From Ezakiella peruensis (GTDB lineage Bacteria; Bacillota; Clostridia; Tissierellales; Peptoniphilaceae), in the NCBI RefSeq assembly GCF_900215725.1, contig NZ_LT962469.1:659365-723364 (forward strand): 64,000 bases of DNA, given 5' to 3'. Shown one piece after another: positions 53,152 through 60,380 of this stretch. Each line of letters opens with the position of its first letter. Position 1 is the first letter of the stretch. Position numbers and translations under genes: made by a program. The notes below the pieces were generated by a model, which was given only the letters and a program-made list of their open reading frames with translations, ran no database searches and was not told the origin of the DNA.

Positions 53152-53556
53152 ATGAAATTTAGTGATTATTATTGTTATCCTGCAATTGTAACTTTTTATG
53201 AGGACGGAGGTACGGAGACTTATTTTCCAGATTTAGATGTTTGTACTTGCAATGATGATGATTCAAATTTGGTTGGATATGCCAAAGAGCTTTTAACTTT
53301 GACTATGAATGGCTTAGAAGAAGATGGAGAGCCTATCCCTGAGCCTACTCAACTTGGAAAGTTAAAGGTTGGAGAGAATGAAAAAAGTATTTTGGTAGAG
53401 GTCTTTATGCCGCCTTTTAGACTAAGAAATAAAAATAAGTCGGTTAAAAAGACTCTGTCTATACCTGCTTGGATGAACGAGATGGCTATGGAGCATGATA
53501 TTAATTTCTCACAAGTCCTGCAGGAGGGACTTAAGAGGGAGTTACAAATTAAATAG
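53152..53556 (+). CDS. hicB: HicB antitoxin
   Basis: A 134-aa antitoxin with the partial RNase H-like HicB fold (YPAIVTFYEDGGTETYFPDLDVCTC) and a C-terminal ribbon-helix-helix (KKTLSIPAWMNEMAMEHDINFSQVLQEGLK). Binds HicA and its own promoter. Confidence 0.94.
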   Translation: MKFSDYYCYPAIVTFYEDGGTETYFPDLDVCTCNDDDSNLVGYAKELLTLTMNGLEEDGEPIPEPTQLGKLKVGENEKSILVEVFMPPFRLRNKNKSVKKTLSIPAWMNEMAMEHDINFSQVLQEGLKRELQIK

Positions 53557-53601
53557 GATCTAATTTTTTAGATCACGAGCACGCGTTATGCGTGCTTTTT
53601 T
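53557..53601 (+). terminator. Double hairpin terminator after hicAB
   Basis: GATCTAA-TTTT-TTAGATC (53557-53574) is followed by AGCACGC-GTTAT-GCGTGCT (53578-53596) and T6. It insulates hicAB from the next fibre gene. Confidence 0.8.
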
Positions 53602-53618
53602 ATTGGAAAGGAGAAGAA

Positions 53619-54296
53619 ATGAGTGTAAATCAATTTTATTTAACGAACGCAGGCAGACACCTGCTTGCAAGCGTGCAATCAGGCGAGGTCTTGAGCTTCA
53701 CCAAGGTTGGTCTTGGTGAGGGCGAGCCAATATCTGCGGAGTATATGGAGAATATGACGAGCTTAATCAATCCCAAGGATTATTTCCCAGTTACAAGCGT
53801 CAAAGACAACGGAGACGGCACAGTCTCAATTGGAGCGGTTTTAGACAATAAGAATGTCGAGAGCCGCTATTTTATTAAGGAGATCGGACTATATGCCCAA
53901 GACCCAAAGCGCGGCGAGATCCTCTATGCGATCTGCTCCTGCGGAGACGCGAGCGATTTATTCAGCGCAAAGACGGACAAAGAATTACAAATCCTGCTGG
54001 AAATCAGGGTTACAATCGGCAATGCAACGAACGTCAACTTCATCATCAATGACAGTCTTGTATGGGCGACCAGACAAGAGCTATTTGACCTTGCTGGAGT
54101 CGGACGAACTGATGAGACTGTTAAGAAGAATGCAGACGATATCTTGGCCTTGAAATTAAAATTAATGATGGGCGGGGTCAACAATGGCATGGGTGGACTT
54201 GACGAAAACAGCGTGCTTATATCATTTAGCGACTTAAAAGAGACCGAGGAGTTTTGGGGTTACTGGGATAAGAGCAAAGCAAGGTTGGTGGGATAA
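53619..54296 (+). CDS. Tail-collar/fibre protein
   Basis: A 225-aa protein with NQFYLTNAGRHLLASVQSGEVLSFTKVGLGEG, the start of DUF3751-type phage tail-collar fibre proteins, and IKEIGLYAQDP as in that family. ATG 53619 follows AAAGGAGAAG. Its stop overlaps the radical SAM start (TAATG). The region is visibly richer in G+C than its surroundings. Confidence 0.88.
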   Translation: MSVNQFYLTNAGRHLLASVQSGEVLSFTKVGLGEGEPISAEYMENMTSLINPKDYFPVTSVKDNGDGTVSIGAVLDNKNVESRYFIKEIGLYAQDPKRGEILYAICSCGDASDLFSAKTDKELQILLEIRVTIGNATNVNFIINDSLVWATRQELFDLAGVGRTDETVKKNADDILALKLKLMMGGVNNGMGGLDENSVLISFSDLKETEEFWGYWDKSKARLVG

Positions 54297-55522
54297 TGGC
54301 GGAGATAAAGACAAGAAAGCCACTTCCACTAATTACTGGCGGTTTTATGAACCTGACCCAGGCCTGCAATTTGGCCTGCCCATATTGCTTTGTTTGCCAG
54401 CAACCCAAGTCAATCACCTATAAGGTGGCGGAGGACGCGGCAAAGTTTTTTGCAAAAAACGCAATGAAGGCAGGCAAAAGGCCATCGATAAACTTCTTTG
54501 GTGGCGAACCAATGATTATGTACGAGCAAATCATCAAGCCACTCACAGAATGGATAAGGGAAACCTACGGCGACGCCTACGAATTATCACTCACAACAAA
54601 CGGAACACTCCTGACCCGAGAGGTGATGGAGTTTTTTAATGCCAATAATGTGGGCATGCTATTCAGCATAGACGGCGACAAAAAGACCCAGGATATAAAT
54701 CGACCATACCACGACGGCAAAGGCTCTTTTGATGACCTAGAGGCGATTATAAATATGGTCTTGGAATACCACCCAAATATGACCTTCCGTGCCACAGTCA
54801 ATCAGCCAACCCACAAATATTTGTATGAGAATTACCGATTTGCAGTTGACAAAGGCTATACAAATAGCTTTTTTATCCCGAACATTTTTAACGAATGGAG
54901 CGACCAAGAATTGGCCGAGCTAGAGCAGGGACTAGTCAAGATTAAAGACTACTACATCGAAGAATTAAGGGCAGGCAGACAGCCTATGTCCTTCAACCAC
55001 TTCGATCGAGCCAAAGCTGACATGATAAGGATTGCAAGGCTTAAAGACAATGATTATCGGGAAAACAAAAGACTCCTAGCAGGTGGCACTTGCGGTCTTG
55101 GTGCAGGAAGTTTTGCAAGCGTAGGTGTGACAGGAAATCTTTACTCTTGCCAAGAAATGGTCGAGAATCCCGATGTGGGCGACAGGTTTATGGTCGGCAA
55201 TATTTATTACGGCGTGGATGACGAAAAGCGCTATGCAATTGCCGAGAGCTTCAACCCAGTCAATGTCGTATGCAGCAAGGCAGAATATTGCGAGGACTGC
55301 CCAAAGAAAAGGATCTGTGACGGCGGGTGTACGATTAACAACTTTTTTAAGACAAATGATTTGCACACGGTGGACTTCGTCTACTGCTGGTGGGGGCGGA
55401 AATGTATGGAAATGGCACTCGAAATAATCGAAACCTGCACGGCGGAAAAATTGACCTGGGGTGGAGATATGAAATTCAACGAGTGCAAAGACGAAAGGAG
55501 CGATTTAAATGAGCTTAAATGA
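54296..55522 (+). CDS. Radical SAM/SPASM peptide-maturase-like enzyme in the fibre module
   Basis: A 408-aa enzyme. Residues 24-31 carry the radical SAM cluster motif C-x3-C-x2-C (CNLACPYC); GGEP and NGTLL motifs follow at about 85-125. The C-terminal SPASM part has GTCGLGAGSF... GNLYSC, then CEDCPKKRICDGGC (C-x2-C-x5-C-x3-C) and a last Cys in VYCWW, enough for two auxiliary 4Fe-4S clusters. Such enzymes install thioether or C-C links in Cys-containing peptides. It overlaps the Cys-rich fibre gene by 14 bases and the collar gene by one, so all three are made together. Confidence 0.93.
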   Translation: MAEIKTRKPLPLITGGFMNLTQACNLACPYCFVCQQPKSITYKVAEDAAKFFAKNAMKAGKRPSINFFGGEPMIMYEQIIKPLTEWIRETYGDAYELSLTTNGTLLTREVMEFFNANNVGMLFSIDGDKKTQDINRPYHDGKGSFDDLEAIINMVLEYHPNMTFRATVNQPTHKYLYENYRFAVDKGYTNSFFIPNIFNEWSDQELAELEQGLVKIKDYYIEELRAGRQPMSFNHFDRAKADMIRIARLKDNDYRENKRLLAGGTCGLGAGSFASVGVTGNLYSCQEMVENPDVGDRFMVGNIYYGVDDEKRYAIAESFNPVNVVCSKAEYCEDCPKKRICDGGCTINNFFKTNDLHTVDFVYCWWGRKCMEMALEIIETCTAEKLTWGGDMKFNECKDERSDLNELK

Positions 55523-57032
55523 AAATAGAATTAAAGAGGCGATAGGAAATAGCGGCCTCGATATAGGCGATGAAAATGTGCCAGAGGCGGTGGGGGCATG
55601 TTACACAGGTTGTCAATCTAATGGTTGTCAATCATGTCAAAAAGGGACTGAATCAATTTGTGACAGCTACTGTCAATCAAGTTGTGAACATGCATGTCAG
55701 AATGTGTGTGAGGAACCAGGAAGTCAATGTGGAACATGTCAATCCTACCAATGCGGCTCGTGCTTGGGTTGTCAAACCACCTGCGAAAAGTCTTATCAAT
55801 GCGGAAGCTGCCAGGCTTGCCAAACAGGCTGCGAGAAATCCTGCCAAACTGGCGCACAAACCAATACAGCGCCAAGCGTACCTGCTTCAATAGCAGTTCC
55901 ATCAACCATTAAGGGCGGCGACACCATACTTATACAGTGGGGAACTTCAAGCGATAGCAATCTGACAGGATATATCCTGCAAAAGAAAACAGACGGCGGG
56001 GCCTATGTGCAAATCTACAAGGGCGCTTCAAGGTCATTTAGCGACACAGTTGCAGCAGGCACAAACAAAGTCCAATACAGGGTCAAGGCCTACGACTCTT
56101 ATGGAGCAGAATCAGGATACAGGACATCAAATGAGGTTATCGTCACCAATAATAGCGCACCGATTATTAGCGGCAAAGATACAGACCTAGGCGGACAGAA
56201 AGCACCATTTAAAATCGATGTGTCAGTATCAGACAAAGACCTAGGCGACCAAATAGACCTTATAGCCAAGCTCAATGGCTCGACCATTAAGACCATCAAA
56301 AATGCGGCGCAAAATACCAACTACGAAATCCAAATCGACGCAAGCAGATTTAACGCGCTTGCACTCAATGCCAGAAATGAGATTGAAATCTCTGCAACAG
56401 ACAGCAAGGCTACAAGCTACCGCAGATACTATTTCACGCGTATTAATGCGGCACCAACAATCGACTTGCCAAGCGTAAACCTCGGCACACAAAACCAGCC
56501 ATTCGAATTTAAGTACACAATCAAAGACGCCGAGGGTGACCCGACAGGCGTAAGGATTTTATATGGCGACAAAGTTCTTGAAAATATCAAGAGTGTAAAG
56601 CTAGACACCGAGCAGACATTCAAATTCAAAAAACTTGACTTTGCACAGATCCCTGCAGGCGATATTTCAATTAAGATTGAAGCGACCGATGATAAGGGCG
56701 GTGTATCTGCAAGGGTGGTCACTTTTAAGAAAGAGATCAACGGCTGTGGCTACATCTTCAGGAAAGACACCTCTGCCAAGGTTACCCAAGTTATCGTCTC
56801 GGCATCTCGCAAGGTTGATGAGAAATCAACCTTTAAGGCTTACGTATGCAATAATGCAAACGACAGCAAGCCGAATTGGGAAGAAGTCACTGACCATCTT
56901 GAAAAAATTTACAATCTCAAGAACTCCTCAAAGACTGCTGGATCTTGGGCAGCAGGTGTTAAGGTCGAAGTTATAAGAGGCGAGGGCGCAGGCGATAGCT
57001 ACATCGACGCCGTCGGAATTAATTTTAGATAA
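55509..57032 (+). CDS. Fibre protein with N-terminal leader-like segment, 20-Cys array, FN3 and Ig-like domains
   Basis: A 507-aa protein. Residues 1-30 (MSLNENRIKEAIGNSGLDIG...GA) resemble a RiPP leader. Residues 31-112 contain 20 cysteines in C-x2-C, C-x3-C and C-x4-C steps. From about 118 an FN3 domain follows (PSVPASIAVPSTIKGGDTILIQW ...YRVKAYDSYGAESGY), then two or more cadherin/Ig-like units and a C-terminal beta domain. Likely a receptor-binding or adhesive fibre modified by the adjacent radical SAM enzyme. Codon choice changes within the Cys array. Confidence 0.82.
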   Translation: MSLNENRIKEAIGNSGLDIGDENVPEAVGACYTGCQSNGCQSCQKGTESICDSYCQSSCEHACQNVCEEPGSQCGTCQSYQCGSCLGCQTTCEKSYQCGSCQACQTGCEKSCQTGAQTNTAPSVPASIAVPSTIKGGDTILIQWGTSSDSNLTGYILQKKTDGGAYVQIYKGASRSFSDTVAAGTNKVQYRVKAYDSYGAESGYRTSNEVIVTNNSAPIISGKDTDLGGQKAPFKIDVSVSDKDLGDQIDLIAKLNGSTIKTIKNAAQNTNYEIQIDASRFNALALNARNEIEISATDSKATSYRRYYFTRINAAPTIDLPSVNLGTQNQPFEFKYTIKDAEGDPTGVRILYGDKVLENIKSVKLDTEQTFKFKKLDFAQIPAGDISIKIEATDDKGGVSARVVTFKKEINGCGYIFRKDTSAKVTQVIVSASRKVDEKSTFKAYVCNNANDSKPNWEEVTDHLEKIYNLKNSSKTAGSWAAGVKVEVIRGEGAGDSYIDAVGINFR

Positions 57033-57041
57033 GGAGTAGAT

Positions 57042-57236
57042 ATGATTAAAGTATTAAAAGAAGCGGAAGTTACAGGCAAAAGAGCCTTTGTGCCTACTGG
57101 AGAAAATTTAAAGGCACTGACAGACAGCGCACTTGAAATGAGCACAGACACATTAGAAGAGGTGGAGAAGCTAAAAAAAGCGGTTGATACAGCTATGATG
57201 GCCATTGCTGAGATTATGGAGAAAGGAGATAAATAA
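57042..57236 (+). CDS. Small tail-associated protein, unknown
   Basis: A 64-aa helical protein with AAGGAG before ATG, between the fibre and the CD1375-like gene. Overlaps the latter by one base. Not recognised. Confidence 0.6.
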   Translation: MIKVLKEAEVTGKRAFVPTGENLKALTDSALEMSTDTLEEVEKLKKAVDTAMMAIAEIMEKGDK

Positions 57237-57367
57237 TGAGTGAAGTAAGAGTTAAGGTGTATGCATACTTGGTACACGAGGGTTTAAAGACCATTGAAGA
57301 AGTGCCAGACAAGTACAGAGAAGCTGTTAAAAAGAGATTAGAAGAGATAGAGAAAGAGGGCTTTTAG
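57236..57367 (+). CDS. CD1375/XkdX-like small protein
   Basis: A 43-aa protein, MSEVRVKVYAYLVHEGLKTI with EEVPDKYREAVKKRLEE after it, a common short ORF in Firmicute phages between fibres and lysis genes. Role unknown. Confidence 0.75.
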   Translation: MSEVRVKVYAYLVHEGLKTIEEVPDKYREAVKKRLEEIEKEGF

Positions 57368-57378
57368 CTCTCTTTTTT
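57355..57378 (+). terminator. Terminator of the fibre operon
   Basis: AGAGGGC-TTTTA-GCTCTCT (one G-U) and T6, overlapping the end of the CD1375-like gene. Confidence 0.75.
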
Positions 57379-57396
57379 CTATAAAAGAGGTGCAAA

Positions 57397-57654
57397 ATGG
57401 ATGATAAACAATGTGAAATTTACAGAGATAGAGTGAATGAAAGATTGCAAATACAGGACAAAAGGCTTGACAATCATTCCGAGAGACTCGATAAGCTTGA
57501 AAATTATAAGTATATGATTGATGAGCGTATAAATAATCTAATCGCCAAAATGGATGACTTGATGGGGACAATGAAGTGGCTTACAAGAGGAGTTGGTACA
57601 GCGATTATAGGACTTATTGTTTATATTATTCAACAATTTTTGTTGAATAGATAG
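57397..57654 (+). CDS. Hemolysin XhlA-family lysis protein
   Basis: An 85-aa protein: coiled coil (NERLQIQDKRLDNHSERLDKLE) then one C-terminal membrane segment (GTAIIGLIVYIIQQFLL). XhlA works with a holin and amidase in PBSX-type lysis. Confidence 0.88.
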   Translation: MDDKQCEIYRDRVNERLQIQDKRLDNHSERLDKLENYKYMIDERINNLIAKMDDLMGTMKWLTRGVGTAIIGLIVYIIQQFLLNR

Positions 57655-57665
57655 TGGTGTGGACA

Positions 57666-58946
57666 ATGCTTGAATTTAAATATAAGCCTATAACAAATGC
57701 CAGACAATACTCGACCAAGAGGAGAAAGACATCAGATATTAAGTTCATTGTAATACACGATACTGCAAATAGTGGCCGTGGGGCAAATGCTATGAACCAT
57801 TTTAAATATCTACAAAATGCTCAACGGTATGGATCAGCCCACTATTATGTAGACGATTGCCAGATTATTCAAACCATTGGCGACAGCAGGATTGCTTGGT
57901 CGGTGGGTGACACTTGGGCAAGGACAGCTCAAACTAGGCGAGATATCACAAATGACAACTCACTAAATGTGGAGCTGTGCGTTAATTCCGACGGTGACTA
58001 TGATCAAGCTTTTTATAACTTAGTAGAGCTGACAAAGAACTTAATGGCCAAATTCAATGTGCCAATTGAAAGAGTAGTCAGGCATTATGATGCAAGTGGC
58101 AAAAATTGTCCTAGATCCATGTCTGATAATGGCTGGGCGGTATGGAAATATTTTAAGGCAGAAATCCAAAAGACAATGGAATTAAAAATAGACTTGGATA
58201 AAGACTCTGTGGCAGAGCCAATTGAGGTCAAGGAAGAAAAGCCAAATGTCTGTCCAACATGCGGTCAAGTGCTGCATGAAGAAAAGAAAGAGGAGAAAGA
58301 AAAGGAAGTTGAAAAGGGTGAGCAAAAAATGTGCGAGATTATAAAAAACCAATACTTGAATGTTTTAAAAACTGACAGTAAAAATATATACCAGGCCTTC
58401 ATTGGCGGTACAACACTTAGAAAGCTTGGTGCTTATGGTATAAATGGGACTTTCTTCAATACAGTAAGCCCTCACCTGAGTGAATCCATTTGGTCCATTG
58501 CAGTTAACAATGGAGCAGCCCTTGGTCCAAATGCTTATAAGAATCATCCTGATAAAAATATAAAAAGGGGGACCTTGTGCATTGATCACGAGGGTAAAGT
58601 TAGCATCCAAGTCGTAAATAACATTAGTGAAATAAGTCCAAGTCCACGATTTGCTGTTGGTGGCTTAAGTCTAATACCTAAGTATGATCCAGATGGGGAA
58701 AAAATTCCAAAGGATATATTAAGGCGGACCTACCATACGGCTATTGGATACAAGGACAGAGATATTTATCTTATAACTTCAAAGAGCATGTGTGACATGA
58801 TTGACTTTAAAAGACATATTGAAGCTCTTGGTCTTGATGGTGCAGTGGCCTTAGATGGCGGTGGATCCACAGAATTTTATTATGATGGAGTCTATCAAGG
58901 AAGTGGAAGAAAATTAGCAAGTGTAATAGGAGTAAGGAAGGTGTAA
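57666..58946 (+). CDS. Endolysin: N-acetylmuramoyl-L-alanine amidase fused to a phosphodiester-glycosidase (NAGPA-like) domain
   Basis: About 426 aa. The N-terminal amidase_2 domain has FIVIHDTA, SAHYYVDD and RHYDASGKNCP (zinc ligands and active site). A charged linker (about residues 175-220) contains CPTCG. The C-terminal half has GINGTFFN and VALDGGGSTEFYYDG, the phosphodiester glycosidase pattern. ATG 57666 is preferred; GTG 57654 is possible. An in-frame ATG at 58329 after AAAGGGTGAG might give a separate C-terminal product. Confidence 0.87.
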   Translation: MLEFKYKPITNARQYSTKRRKTSDIKFIVIHDTANSGRGANAMNHFKYLQNAQRYGSAHYYVDDCQIIQTIGDSRIAWSVGDTWARTAQTRRDITNDNSLNVELCVNSDGDYDQAFYNLVELTKNLMAKFNVPIERVVRHYDASGKNCPRSMSDNGWAVWKYFKAEIQKTMELKIDLDKDSVAEPIEVKEEKPNVCPTCGQVLHEEKKEEKEKEVEKGEQKMCEIIKNQYLNVLKTDSKNIYQAFIGGTTLRKLGAYGINGTFFNTVSPHLSESIWSIAVNNGAALGPNAYKNHPDKNIKRGTLCIDHEGKVSIQVVNNISEISPSPRFAVGGLSLIPKYDPDGEKIPKDILRRTYHTAIGYKDRDIYLITSKSMCDMIDFKRHIEALGLDGAVALDGGGSTEFYYDGVYQGSGRKLASVIGVRKV

Positions 58947-58947
58947 A

Positions 58948-59271
58948 ATGACAGAAATATTAACAACAACAATTAGACTATTAGGAGCAATAGCAGCAGC
59001 GGTCTTAATACCATATTTGACTGCTAAGTATAAGTTAGCTGAAAGAGAGAAGACAATCACAAATATTGAGACTGCTATGATCTGGATAAGACAGGCTGTG
59101 AAATGGGCTGAGCAAGTTATTGTTGGCACAAAAAAAGGCCAAGAAAGACTTGACCAAGTAAAAAAAGTAATCAAAGAAAAAGCACCATGGCTTGATGATG
59201 ATACCATGACTATATTAATTGAAAGTGCAGTCCATGAGATGAATGCTTTGAAAGACGCACTATTAAAATAA
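58948..59271 (+). CDS. LLH-family holin
   Basis: A 107-aa protein: one N-terminal membrane segment (LLGAIAAAVLIPYLTAKYK) and a helical cytoplasmic domain with KWAEQVIVGTKKGQERLDQVKKVI, typical of phage LL-H-type holins. One base after the endolysin. Confidence 0.9.
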   Translation: MTEILTTTIRLLGAIAAAVLIPYLTAKYKLAEREKTITNIETAMIWIRQAVKWAEQVIVGTKKGQERLDQVKKVIKEKAPWLDDDTMTILIESAVHEMNALKDALLK

Positions 59272-59276
59272 CTTGT

Positions 59277-59307
59277 ACGGAGGAGTAAAATCCTCCGTCT
59301 TTTTTTG
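59277..59307 (+). terminator. Late operon terminator
   Basis: ACGGAGGA, six-base loop, TCCTCCGT, then C and T8. The last gene of the late operon ends six bases before it. Confidence 0.92.
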
Positions 59308-59431
59308 TTTTTAATAGTTACAAAAAAGTTACAATTATAAAATATTTATATATGCTTTGATAAATGGCTTAATTGCAAGGATTATAAGGTTTGATTATTT
59401 TTAATTATTATAGATTTATGTATACTAAGTG

Positions 59432-59460
59432 TTGACAAATAAACACAAACAGGATATAAT
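59432..59460 (+). promoter_or_regulatory. Promoter of the attR-proximal small operon
   Basis: TTGACA, exactly 17 bp, TATAAT: fully consensus, so likely active in the lysogen. Confidence 0.85.
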
Positions 59461-59508
59461 ATATATACAGTCAGAGATGACAAGTCGGACGAGAGAAAGG
59501 AGAAAACG

Positions 59509-59643
59509 ATGAACGAAGAAATGACAAATGAGCAATTCGCAAAAGTTCTAGATATCCTAGAAAAATCAATCGAAGAAATTATCAGAAACACAGATGATAA
59601 AGAAGAAATGATAGAAAAAATAAAAGAGCTACTAAATAAATAG
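59509..59643 (+). CDS. Small acidic helical protein (attR operon)
   Basis: A 44-aa protein (MNEEMTNEQFAKVLDILEKS...) with GAAAGGAG before ATG. First gene of a strong-promoter operon next to attR. Not recognised. Confidence 0.55.
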   Translation: MNEEMTNEQFAKVLDILEKSIEEIIRNTDDKEEMIEKIKELLNK

Positions 59644-59665
59644 TAGCTCAAGCAAAAAACAGAGC

Positions 59666-59711
59666 TGAGGGGTTCTCGTTCTCCCCTCTTCCTCTATACA
59701 TATTATAGAGG
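59666..59711. promoter_or_regulatory. Hairpin and palindromic operator candidate
   Basis: GAGGGG/CCCCTC forms a hairpin near 59667-59687. CCTCTATA-CATAT-TATAGAGG (59691-59711) is a perfect 8-bp inverted repeat 30 bp before the RHH gene and could be its binding site. Confidence 0.5.
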
Positions 59712-59741
59712 ATAAAAAGGACGAAGTCAAGGAGGTACAAA

Positions 59742-59891
59742 ATGACAACAAGAAAAAGCCAAATCAATATCAGGCTATATCCTGAAGAAAAAAAGTTAGT
59801 AGAAGAAGCGGCAGAAAAAGATTCAAGGACCGTGTCTGATTTTTGCAGACTTATCATTCTAGAAGCAATTAAAAAAGATGCAGGCAAATAG
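59742..59891 (+). CDS. Ribbon-helix-helix protein
   Basis: A 49-aa protein, TRKSQINIRLYPEEKKLVEE then AAEKDSRTVSDFCRLIIL: a clear ribbon-helix-helix (DUF1778/Arc-like) DNA-binding fold after AAGGAGG. RHH proteins are often antitoxins or small repressors; no toxin partner is obvious except the 44-aa ORF upstream. Confidence 0.75.
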   Translation: MTTRKSQINIRLYPEEKKLVEEAAEKDSRTVSDFCRLIILEAIKKDAGK

Positions 59892-59916
59892 CTTGCATCT
59901 TTTATTTAGAAGCTGA

Positions 59917-59926
59917 CTGGTAGCAG
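59917..59926 (+). repeat. Integrase arm-type site beside attR
   Basis: CTGGTAGCAG matches ten bases of the tandem 11-mers at 20823-20844; here it is embedded in CTGACT-GGTAGC-AGTCAG. Confidence 0.55.
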
Positions 59927-59977
59927 TCAGAGATTTAAAAAACTGATAGGACCAATGGTTGTAGTCATATTGACTAA

Positions 59978-59997
59978 GACTCCCATCATCTCCACCA
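59978..59997 (+). repeat. attR core
   Basis: Second copy of the 20-bp ssrA end. Upstream bases (…GTAGTCATATTGACTAA) do not continue the tmRNA, confirming this is the phage-side junction. Confidence 0.93.
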
Positions 59998-60006
59998 GAA
60001 AGATAT

Positions 60007-60033
60007 GGAAGTGTTTCAAGCACTTCCTTTTTT
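60007..60033 (+). terminator. Original ssrA terminator, displaced by the prophage
   Basis: GGAAGTG, seven-base loop, CACTTCC, T6, ten bases after attR. Before integration it would have followed ssrA directly. Confidence 0.8.
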
Positions 60034-60122
60034 GTTTGCAGATTTAAAATATAACTTCACAAAGCATTTTTTAAAATAAGGCTATTATATATTGTATGTA
60101 CTGGATATTAAAAGAAATATAA

Positions 60123-60147
60123 AATGGCTAGATTTTTTCTAGCCATT
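60123..60147 (-). terminator. Terminator of the XRE/DUF2975 operon
   Basis: On the minus strand AATGGCTAGA, five-base loop, TCTAGCCATT followed by TTATATTTC. It lies after the XRE gene stop. Confidence 0.65.
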
Positions 60148-60158
60148 AAATTTATTCG

Positions 60159-60371
60159 TTATTTTTCTTTGTATACTAATAAATCACCTGGTTGGCAATC
60201 AAGAGCTTCACATAGTTTAGCAAGAGTTGAAACCTTGATTGCCTTAGCCTTTCCATTTTTTAGTATTGATACATTTGACATAGTAATCCCAATTTTATTT
60301 GATAATTCAGTTACAGACATTTTTCTTTTTGCCAACATAACATCTATATTGAAAATAATTTCTCCCTCCAT
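60159..60371 (-). CDS. XRE-family regulator (YozG-like)
   Basis: A 70-aa HTH protein (MLAKRKMSVTELSNKIGITMSNVSILKNGKAKAIKVSTLAKLCEALDCQPGDLL; shown by its HTH core VTELSNKIGITMSNVSILK). This short XRE type is usually paired with a DUF2975 membrane protein, as here. Confidence 0.88.
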   Translation of the reverse strand: MEGEIIFNIDVMLAKRKMSVTELSNKIGITMSNVSILKNGKAKAIKVSTLAKLCEALDCQPGDLLVYKEK

Positions 60372-60380
60372 AAGCCCTCC

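Larger units (their letters stand above)
20680..59997. mobile_element. Complete contractile-tailed prophage integrated in ssrA (about 39.3 kb)
   Basis: Bounded by a perfect 20-bp direct repeat, GACTCCCATCATCTCCACCA, at 20680-20699 (end of ssrA) and 59978-59997. Integrase lies beside attL; repressor, replication, packaging, head, contractile tail, baseplate, fibre and lysis genes follow in standard order and all appear open, so the prophage looks intact. Head genes resemble SPP1/PBSX types and the tail PBSX/Xkd types. Confidence 0.95.

Noticed and set aside
54296-55522. Radical SAM gene as host RlmN/other tRNA-modifying enzyme
   Set aside because: It has a SPASM domain, lacks RlmN motifs and sits inside and overlaps fibre genes; a true RlmN is at 8509.
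59648-59887. 79-codon minus-strand ORF near attR
   Set aside because: Shadow of the RHH gene and its palindrome; no ribosome site.
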